From positions 11,350,348-11,414,347 of the forward strand of contig CAIIXF020000006.1 of assembly GCA_903813345.2 (NCBI GenBank): 64,000 nt of DNA, in the 5' to 3' direction. Made by a program: the position numbers and the translations under genes. This DNA comes from Owenia fusiformis. Taxonomy: Eukaryota > Annelida > Polychaeta > Sabellida > Oweniidae. Every line of letters begins with the position of its first letter. Within the stretch, counting starts at the first letter, position 1. The notes below the pieces were generated by a model that had not been told where the DNA came from, did no database searches, and saw only the letters and a program-made list of their open reading frames with translations. Shown piece after piece: positions 57,701-64,000 of the stretch.

Positions 57701-60700
57701 TACCCTGACTTTCAAACAAAAATATTGATTTGGATTTGTAGTCTCCAACTTTGAGAAACTTAGATAGCACAGTTGTGTGACCTAGTTTGATGACCTTGAC
57801 CTTGAAAATTTTACTTATTCAGAGCTCACTAAGGTATTTTGTGATTAAGCTGAGGAAAATTTGCATCCAAAAATCAATTTGAAAAATCAACTTTTTGACC
57901 TTTCGAAGGTCGCTGAAGGTCAAGTAAAGGTCAAATCCTAAAACTAATGTCAGATTGCAACTCCAGGCAACTTGTAGATGATTTTCAAAAAAAATTGAGG
58001 CAAGTTGAAAAATAACTTATTTTTACTGTTTTTTGACGTCAAATATCTCAAAAACGGTAAAAATTTGATGCTGACATATATTGGGCAATATGTAGGAAAT
58101 GCTTAAATCTAGTAATGATGTAATTCATTGCAAGAAATGATCAAGTACAAGGCAAACTTTGAGAAACTTGTCAATCACAAAACCTGCTATTGACTTTACA
58201 CATGAGAAAGTTAAGTCCTACTTTTTGTCAAATTTTATAGAGTAAACACCAAAAACTGTAATTCCAAGAGCTTTGAAATCTTCAGAGGACATAAGTTGCA
58301 TATACAGCAACTACTCAAAGTTATTTGAAAGTTCTACTTCAACAAAGTGTCTAACATTAACAAAAATTTGCCTTTTGGACGTCAAAATCAGCAATTTCTC
58401 GGAAACCGGGCGAACTTGAAAAATGGCAATGATAGGTCAAATAGGCATTATGGATATGCATAAAATGAATGTGAATATGACTAAATCCGAATAGCAGTTT
58501 TAATTTGTGCGGCCAATGTTGACGGACAGATGGACGGACAGACCAACTGACTGATGGACGCCTGGTCGATCCCATGGGCTCACTGTGTGAGCCAAAAACA
58601 ATCTAGTCCAATCTTCAATAATATACTCTATTCACCTAAATAGGACCTACAGATAGGCTGGAACATGTACCTCATATACCTCATTCATCAATTCTTACTT
58701 TTATGGGAGAACCTTCATGGAAGAAGAGCAGTTCATCTGCAGCTATGGTGTGCCAGGAGAGATATTCCTCCCCTTGGAGCAACATATAGATGGAGCTAGC
58801 AGCAGGTAAGTCCAAACTGAAACAAGAACATTGGAGAGATTCAACTAATATGCCATCTATACCATATCTTTTAATTGCTTTCATTTTCCTCTGATTGACA
58901 GACATTTCCGATAAATCTTGCCATAGTTTGATCAATCAGGGAAACTAAAACTTATTGGCTAGATTGATGATGTCATTGGTCATAGGCGTAGGGTTATGTT
59001 TTGAGTTGGTACGCACACTCCGGGATGCCTGATTGCGTGACCGAAGGCCGCGCATTGCGGGGGGTCAGGGGGTATGCTCCCCTGGGAATTTTTTTTTCAA
59101 GGACGTTATTTGATGGAATCTAAGCATTTTCCTCAACTTTAAATGATGACAATGGTCAAAATACAGATATGATAGGAAGCATCAATAAATTTGCAAATAA
59201 ATGAATGCATTTTAACACATTTTTAATTTTTTCAAATTCATTTGGTACGCCTGTGCGTATTTTGCGTAATAGGTGCTACGCCCATGTTGGTTGTAGGTAG
59301 CAAACTACCCATTCAAAAATGGTATTAACTTTTTGCTAATCTTATAAAAGTACAACCTATGACATCATCAATCTAGCCAATACTAGTATATTGTGGTTTC
59401 TCTGATGGATCAAAAGATAGCAAGATTTATCGGAAACGCCTATTCAGTCAGTTACTGATCTACATAATTATACAGGTATGAATCTGTAAATCTTTAATTC
59501 TTTGAATTCCTCCAAAAATAAAATTTGACATAAAGAGGAATGGACTATAAGGACTAAAGTACCTTGACATTTTACAAAAAATATAAAGAATTTGCTTGCT
59601 TTTATCTCAAACAATATAACCCCCTCCAATGCAATGGCTAAATCAATCATTCTTTGAGAGGAATGTTGATAGAAGCCAGTTTTGAACCAATACAATGAAC
59701 CTCATTCTGCCAAAAATGTTTTCTGACATTCACAATCCTCCTCATTCTCCCAGCCTCAGACACTAAGATCTGGCAATAAAGTTTTAAAGACTCGTCCCGG
59801 CAGACAGACAGACAGACAGACAGACAGGCAGACAGACATCTTGTAATATATAAATAAACTGTCCCACATGTTCTGTCAAAGAGCAACAGAAGCATACAAT
59901 CTTTCCACAAAGTTTAATTCAGACTAACAGTTGGATATCTACAGACGGACAGACAAGTAAGTGATTGCAATAGTTCGTCATGTGAGCTAATAAGCACAAC
60001 ACCAGCAACGCCAAAGCGTAGCGAATCCCATCGAACAGAAACTACCCAAAATGTCATAAGACAGTATGCAATCCTGATGAGAATTCACATATCAAATATG
60101 AACAAAATCGCTTTATTACTTTTTGAGTTATAATAAAAAATGTAAAATAACATAAAAATGGTGGCCATTTTTCAAAATGGCCGACTACTCCCCAAAGTTT
60201 TATAAGACAATGTGCCATGCTTAAAGTATTCACATATTAAATATGAACAAAATCGCTCCAATACTTTTCGAGTTGTAGTAAAAAATGTAAAAATGACAGC
60301 CATTTTTTAAAATGGCCGCCTACTTCGCGAAGTGTCATGAGACAGTGTGCAAGGCTCATGAGTATATATCAAATATGAACAAAATTCGCTCCACTACTTT
60401 TCAAGTTATAGTAAAAAACGTAAAAATGGTGGCCATTTTTCAAAATGGCCACCTACTACTCAAAGTGTCATTAGACAGTGTGCCATGCTTAAAGCATTCA
60501 CATACCAAATATGAACTAAATCTCTACACTACTTTTTGACTGCAGTAAAAAATGTTAGATAACACATGTAAAAATGGCAGCCATTTTTCAAAATGGACAC
60601 CTACTACCCAAAATGTCATTAGACAGTGTCATTAGACATTCACATACCAAATATGAACAAAATCACTACACTACTTTTTGACTGACAGTAAAAAATGTTA

Positions 60701-63217
60701 AATAACACACGTAAAAATGGCAGCCATTTTTCAAAATGTCCGCCTACTACCCAAAATGTCATTGGACATTGTGCCATGCTTAAAGTATTCACATACCAAA
60801 TATGAACAAAATCGCTCCACCACTTTTAGTTATAGCAAAAATCATAAAGTGACGTGCAAAGGCAGCAAATTTTCAAGATGGCTGCCATGTATTTCTTCTT
60901 TATTTACATTTCTAGCTTAATCAAAGTCCTATATAACTTTTTTACATTTAAACATATTGCTTAATTACAGTTTTATATGCAGTACCTAAATTACTGTAAA
61001 ATCGGCACTAAAACGGCCACTATTTTTAAATGAGCGGCCATATTTAAAATTGGTTTTCGAGCAGAACTTCTAACCCCATTGGGTATATGTGTACAAAATA
61101 TGAATAAAATTGGGCCAATGGTATTTGAGTTATTGCCCGGACGGACAGACGGACAGACGGACGGATGGATGGAGACATTCCCTATACTGTATCCCTCTGA
61201 ACTTCGTTCGATGGGATAATAAACTACATACATGTAAACAGACACAAACTCTACCTTTTATCCTGTTCTGTACTGGATTGTTTATTCCTTTTAGCGATGA
61301 ATCCTAACTTTAGTTTAGATGTGTATTTTAACTTTAGATTGCCAGCCACTGTATGGGGTTCTAACCCTAGTGCTTCAATCAGCCTCTGTGCAGGGGTAGA
61401 TTTTGTAGGTTCACTGACATTGTCCTCTTGTTGAACTGGTTCAATACTGCCATTATTCATAGGCTAAATGGGAAATATAAGCACAAAAATTACAATACAC
61501 TGTATGTAACTGTATTCAATAACATAAATATTTGATTCCCTCTCAACTATAAACCATAATTATTTTAGCTAAGTATAATGTAATTTCGTAACGCCATATT
61601 GAGCAAAAATTGTCAAATTCCTAACATGAACTGAGAGTAACAATTTTCTGAAATAGATGTGCTTTACCATGAGGCATCAGTCTACAAAATATGCATTTCC
61701 ATCTGATTTAAGAGCTGGTAAGACAGACAGGCAGACAACTAAACTGTACATGAAAGAAAGAAACAAATGAAAGAACAAACATTTTTCACTGAGATAAGCA
61801 AGTTCTCTTGAAAGCCCATGATAAAATATAGGGGAATTGCTCCAACATTAAATGTTTAGCTTTTTGGTGTTTCAGAGAAAAAAAGTTAAGACAGTTCCTG
61901 ATTTCAATGCACATCCTTTTAACTAATGCAATAGGCCCGTCCAAAGATTTCCCAAGAAGGGGGTTGACTTTTGTGTCTGAATGGATTGGGCCACTGATAC
62001 ATGCACGCAATGCAATAGATTGCACATGTACATGTACAATGCACCTGTAAAACTAATTATTGTTACCTCATTGGCAGTCATATACTGACAAACAGCCCGG
62101 CATAATCTCTTGACTCCTTCCAGCAATGGTTCCAGTTCATAATATGAAAATGATATCCTGATGCAGTTGCCATATTTACCAGTTGGAGTGCACCTGAAAT
62201 GTAGGTTATGTTTTTTTGTGTGTTAAAAACACTGCGTGCAACTCTAGCGTTTAAAGGGGTATTCCTTGCCAGACCATCTCTCTCCTAATATGGTAGCTAT
62301 AACCATATACATACTTTGCAAGTTTATCAAATAACAGAAAAATGTTTTGAAATGGTCAATATTGATCACTAAAAAATGTAGTGCTCAATTCCAGTAGGCT
62401 GCCATCTTTTAAAATTTCACTCAGGAAGTGATGTCATCGACTCTCAACTTTTCATATAACATAGGTAAGGAGCTATTAGAATTACTAAACCAGCTGAATA
62501 TTTTTTTCAATTTGGTCTATGATTAAAATCCTTTTGATGATCTCTTCTTTAGTTCTAAGTTGACAACTCCTGAAAATATTTTTACACAGAAGATAGGGGC
62601 TTTTTGTTTAGAAGTGATTTTGTACTTCTCTCCTATACTGTAATAGACAAGGTTATAACAGATGAGAGTCGATGACATCACTTCCTGAAAGAAATCTGAA
62701 AAGATGGCAGCTTACTGGGAATGAGTACTACATTTTTAAATGATCAATATTGACCATATGAAAACATTTTCCCGTGTTTTGCTAAATATGTAAAGAATAT
62801 ATATGATTGTAGCTACCATATCAGGAGAGAAATAGTCTGGCAAGGAATGTTCCTTTAAGTACCACAATCTTAACAATTGACATACCATATTGTGAAAATT
62901 AGAAAAACACTGTGAAAATTATAAAGACAATGTGTGAAAATTGAACATTAAAAAGGTTAAACATCCTAGCCAAGAATGGTTAGTCATTGTTACCATACTT
63001 TTGTAGGGGGTGTAACTCTCATACAATAACATATCTTGTACCTTGTCCCAGGAAGAAATGTCACATTATACTGTTCTTTTGCCATCAAGACCAACTGGAC
63101 AGCGTCACACCAGAGAGGGAGCTCTATCCAAATGAAGTATCCTCCCTTGGGCTCAGACACAACAACAGTCTTGGGGAGTTTCTCCTTTAAGAGGGCAATC
63201 ACTGCAGCCAAACGACT
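54627..63217 (-). CDS. PLP aminotransferase (C-terminal part) fused to DUF985 cupin
   Basis: Exons on the - strand, in order: 63217-63042, 62193-62067, 61463-61255, 58816-58699, 57224-57059, 54724-54627. They total 894 bases, 297 residues plus stop, with consistent phases (2,0,2,0,1). The first two encode the C-terminal domain of a fold-type I PLP aminotransferase. Seen: KGGYFIWIELP, VTFLPGTR, NCIRISFSYYE and LEEGV-like LLEGVKRL, a pattern typical of aminoadipate/LysN/YER152C-type enzymes. A linker of about 25 residues (NGSIEPVQQEDN and on) leads to a complete cupin of the DUF985 type: RLIEALGLEPHTVAGNLK, SSIYMLLQGEEYLSWHTIAA, DELLFFHEGSPIK, VQIPQRCWYAIEL, PGFHPDLYES and KFPQHAKIITRL. The catalytic-Lys exons would lie beyond 64000. 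Inferred: one polypeptide. Two overlapping transcription units are the alternative. Confidence 0.78.
55615..56650. mobile_element. Element with ~170-bp inverted ends carrying a second repeat
   Basis: The left arm (GTGAGCCAAAAATGAT, GTCATCAAGCATGGATTTAA, AACTTTGTTCAATGTTCTTT) is inverted at the right (the reverse complement begins GGTGAGCCAAACAAATGTCA). Inside lies the dispersed repeat 56207-56463, probably a nested insertion. Related ends occur at 19190-19905. Confidence 0.7.
56207..56463. repeat. Dispersed repeat, copy 2 (first at 33397)
   Basis: Near-identical to 33397-33654. Carries GCTATCAGGGAAGAT and its inverse ATCTTCCCTGATAGC, so it can fold on itself. Confidence 0.85.
57059..57224 (-). 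CDS. Aminotransferase-cupin gene, cupin exon 3
   Basis: Acceptor TATTACTAG, 55 codons plus one base (VHQISACGDYTCINLGR, then QVQIPQRCWYAIEL and on to SEVISP). Donor CCAG|GTTAGT. The QVQIP..CWYAIEL block corresponds to the second cupin motif (usually VVVPAGVWFAAEL). Confidence 0.82.
57225..58698. other. Intron 4 of the aminotransferase-cupin gene
   Basis: A 1.5-kb intron. Its part at 58200-58600 ends in a GACGGACAGATGGACGGAC microsatellite and GGCTCACTGTGTGAGCC, the tail of a dispersed repeat. No exon seen. Confidence 0.5.
58517..58560. repeat. GACGGACAGATG microsatellite tail
   Basis: Imperfect GACGGACAGA repeat, followed at 58571 by a short palindrome GGGCTCACTGTGTGAGCC. It matches the style of the tails at 21635, 59797 and 61137. 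Confidence 0.7.
58699..58816 (-). CDS. Aminotransferase-cupin gene, cupin exon 2
   Basis: Acceptor TTCTTGTTTCAG, one base plus 39 codons (LDLPAASSIYMLLQGEEY, LSWHTIAADELLFFHEGSP). Donor AAAA|GTAAGA. The first cupin motif is recognisable, but one of the usual His pair before the Glu is Ser (LSWH for SHFH-type) and the WH before the last His is LF. Confidence 0.82.
58900..59442. mobile_element. Inverted-repeat element with a MITE nested inside
   Basis: 58900-58975 and 59358-59442 are inverted copies (ATTTCCGATAAATCTTGCCA; ATGACATCATCAATCTAGCC) about 80 bp long. Between them sits the CATGGGCGTAGC-type MITE 58981-59286. It is in intron 3 of the aminotransferase-cupin gene. Confidence 0.75.
58981..59286. 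mobile_element. CATGGGCGTAGC-ended MITE, copy 2
   Basis: Ends CATAGGCGTAGGG and GTGCTACGCCCATG. Shares GGTACGCCTGTGCGTA with copy 1 at 51428-51632, but has a longer, partly different centre. Confidence 0.7.
59443..59996. other. Intron sequence with GACA microsatellite
   Basis: (GACA)n at 59797-59838 and a second short run near 59943. The ORFs on the - strand (59468-59910) translate the microsatellite (VCLSVCLSVC-type) and are not genes. Confidence 0.55.
59997..60900. repeat. Tandem array of ~130-150-bp units with AAAATGGCNGCC
   Basis: Begins with CAACGCCAAAGCGTAGCGAA. Then about six units carry CACATA(C/T)CAAATATGAACA, CTACTTTT.GAGTTATAGTAAA, a self-complementary AAAATGG..GCCATTTTT block and TGTCATTAGACAGTGTGCC. 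Spacing of the last motif is roughly 131-151 bp. The same family recurs at 63245-64000. Confidence 0.85.
61005..61200. repeat. Related repeat end with GACGGACA tail
   Basis: Holds CGGCCACTATTTTTAAATG and ATATGAATAAAATTGG blocks, like the array unit. Then comes a GACGGACAGACGGACAGACG tail (61137-61175) and TTCGTTCGATGGGATAA, the inverse of the array's start motif ATCCCATCGAAC. Confidence 0.65.
61255..61463 (-). CDS. Aminotransferase-cupin gene, linker and cupin exon 1
   Basis: Acceptor TTCCCATTTAG, 69 codons plus two bases. A hydrophilic linker (MNNGSIEPVQQEDN and on) is followed by STPAQRLIEALGLEPHTVAG, the N-terminal motif of DUF985 cupins. Donor AAAAG|GTAGAG. Ignoring the splice would give an immediate TAG, but the phase-2 join to the exon at 58816 restores the conserved cupin sequence. 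Confidence 0.75.
61464..62066. other. Intron 2 of the aminotransferase-cupin gene
   Basis: The intron between the aminotransferase and linker exons. No feature beyond short GACA-type and ACATGTACATGT runs. Confidence 0.5.
62067..62193 (-). CDS. Aminotransferase-cupin gene, aminotransferase C-terminal exon
   Basis: Acceptor TACATTTCAG, one base plus 42 codons (CTPTGKYGNCIRISFSYYE, then LEPLLEGVKRLCRAV). Donor TGAG|GTAACA. The NCIR(I/L)SF.YY and (L)EGV.RL signatures mark the very end of the aminotransferase fold. A free-standing enzyme would normally stop here. Confidence 0.82.
62255..62854. mobile_element. TTAA-flanked element with ~200-bp inverted ends
   Basis: TTAA at 62251-62254 and 62855-62858. 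The ends AGGGGTATTCCTTGCCAGAC and its near-inverse GTCTGGCAAGGAATGTTCCT extend through GGTAGCTA and further blocks (GATGTCATCGACTCTCA / GAGAGTCGATGACATCA). Non-autonomous, in intron 1 (as visible) of the aminotransferase-cupin gene. Confidence 0.88.
63042..63217 (-). CDS. Aminotransferase-cupin gene, first visible exon
   Basis: Acceptor AAACATTTTTCAG, 58 codons plus two bases (SRLAAVIALLKEKLPKTVVV, EPKGGYFIWIELPLWCDAVQ, ending TFLPGT). Donor ACAAG|GTACAA. KGGYFIW(V/I)ELP is a strong signature of aspartate-aminotransferase-fold enzymes. Upstream of the acceptor the frame runs into repeat DNA, so earlier exons must lie beyond 64000. Confidence 0.85.
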
Positions 63218-63244
63218 CTGAAAAATGTTTAACAGAATGTTAAC

Positions 63245-64000
63245 CAGAACAACAGCAACGCCAAAGCGTAGCGAATCCCATCGAACAGAAATGGCTGGCA
63301 TTTTTACAAACGAATGGCAAATATCATAAAACAACACACCAGAAAGGCCACCATTTTTAAAGTGGTTGCTCAGTAGCCAAGTTGTCATCAGGAGAAATAA
63401 TATGCTTTTAAGAAGCCACCTCTAAAATTTTGAAAAATCGCACACGTACTAGTAAAATAACACACATAAAAATGGTGGCCATTTTATAAGACAATGTGCC
63501 ATGCTTAAAGTACACATATCAAATATGAACAAAATCGCTCGACTACTTTTCGAGTTATAGTAAAATACATTAACATGACGGCCCTTTTTCAAAATGGCCA
63601 CCTTCTACCAAAAGTGTCATTAGAAATAGACAGTGTGCGGTGCTTATAGTATTCACATACCAAATATGAACAAAATCACTCCACTACTTTTCAAGTTATA
63701 GTAAAATATGTTAAAATGGCGGCCATTTTTTAAAATTTTTTCAAAATGGCCACCTTCTACCAAAAGTGTCATAGGACAGTGTGCCATGCTTATAGTATTC
63801 ACAAATTTGAACAAAATCGCTCCACTACTTTTCGAGTTATAGTAAAATACGTTAAAATGGCGGCCATTTTGAAAAATGGCCGCCTTCTACTAAAAGTGTC
63901 TTTAGACAGTGTGCAATGCTTATAGTATTCACATATCAAATATGAACAAAATCGCTCCACTATTTTTTAGGGATGGGACGGTTCGTTTCGGTTCGGTTCG
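63245..64000. repeat. Second AAAATGGCNGCC tandem array, running off the window
   Basis: Starts with the same CAACGCCAAAGCGTAGCGAA motif as 59997 and repeats the ~130-150-bp unit at least five times. Several units have a perfect AAAATGGCGGCCATTTT palindrome (63715, 63855). It continues past 63960 into a GGTTCGGTTCG run at the window edge. Confidence 0.85.

Noticed and set aside
58681-58935. Independent 84-residue protein starting at the ATG at 58935
   Set aside because: Its first 39 residues come from intron and an inverted-repeat element. The cupin similarity begins only after the acceptor at 58817.
61251-61253. TAG stop ending a 69-codon ORF that starts at 61460
   Set aside because: Splicing from AAAAG|GTAGAG to the exon at 58816 is in phase and restores a conserved cupin sequence, so the TAG is intronic.

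Overview
The window is eukaryotic, AT-rich nuclear DNA. Its genes are split by spliceosomal introns with GT/AG borders, coding exons cover only a few per cent of the sequence, and the rest is dense with hairpin-type mobile elements, tandem arrays and microsatellites. Secreted peptide-type genes and animal-style gene structures point to a marine invertebrate (lophotrochozoan, ambulacrarian or similar). The sequence alone does not fix the phylum. I found no bacterial-style operons, CRISPR arrays, rRNA or convincing tRNA genes.

Four protein-coding genes are supported by exons whose splice phases add up exactly. (1) About 3.8-16.3 kb, + strand: a precursor of a secreted peptide hormone or neuropeptide. 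It has a signal-peptide exon, a common second exon, and three successive exons that can each serve as the last coding exon. All three accept the same splice phase, carry basic cleavage sites and encode a related LADLL...LRF(S/G) peptide. (2) 21.8-23.0 kb, + strand: a two-exon gene for a secreted, heavily N-glycosylated 348-residue protein of no family I recognise. (3) 42.6-50.3 kb, + strand: a six-exon gene for a charged, low-complexity 314-residue protein, also unrecognised. (4) 54.6 to beyond 63.2 kb, - strand, 5' end outside the window: the C-terminal part of a fold-type I PLP aminotransferase spliced in frame to a complete DUF985-type cupin domain, an apparent enzyme-cupin fusion. Genes 3 and 4 are convergent.

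Between and inside these genes lie repeats. The 9.7 kb intron of gene 1 holds about 7 kb of nested tandem macro-repeats (5.4-12.5 kb) and a TTAA-flanked element. The 14-33 kb stretch is a field of hairpins, including an almost perfect 1,088-bp palindrome at 23.1-24.2 kb. At 26.3-31.0 kb a 4.36-kb transposon with long inverted ends has inserted into an older repeat, and an uninterrupted copy of that repeat survives at 35.9-36.2 kb. At 33.9-35.6 kb two identical 472-bp repeats flank a 788-bp segment. A 130-bp satellite fills 37.5-39.7 kb. Three copies of a CACTGGTG-ended foldback element lie at 40.2, 41.4 and 44.2 kb, followed by a small 9-bp-duplication hairpin carrying nuclear-receptor-like sites. 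Gene 4 introns contain TTAA elements, nested hairpins and two arrays built around AAAATGGCNGCC motifs.

The strongest candidates for something undescribed are the alternative terminal peptide cassettes of gene 1, the aminotransferase-cupin fusion of gene 4, and the set of hairpins whose GC-rich loops look alike while their stems differ.
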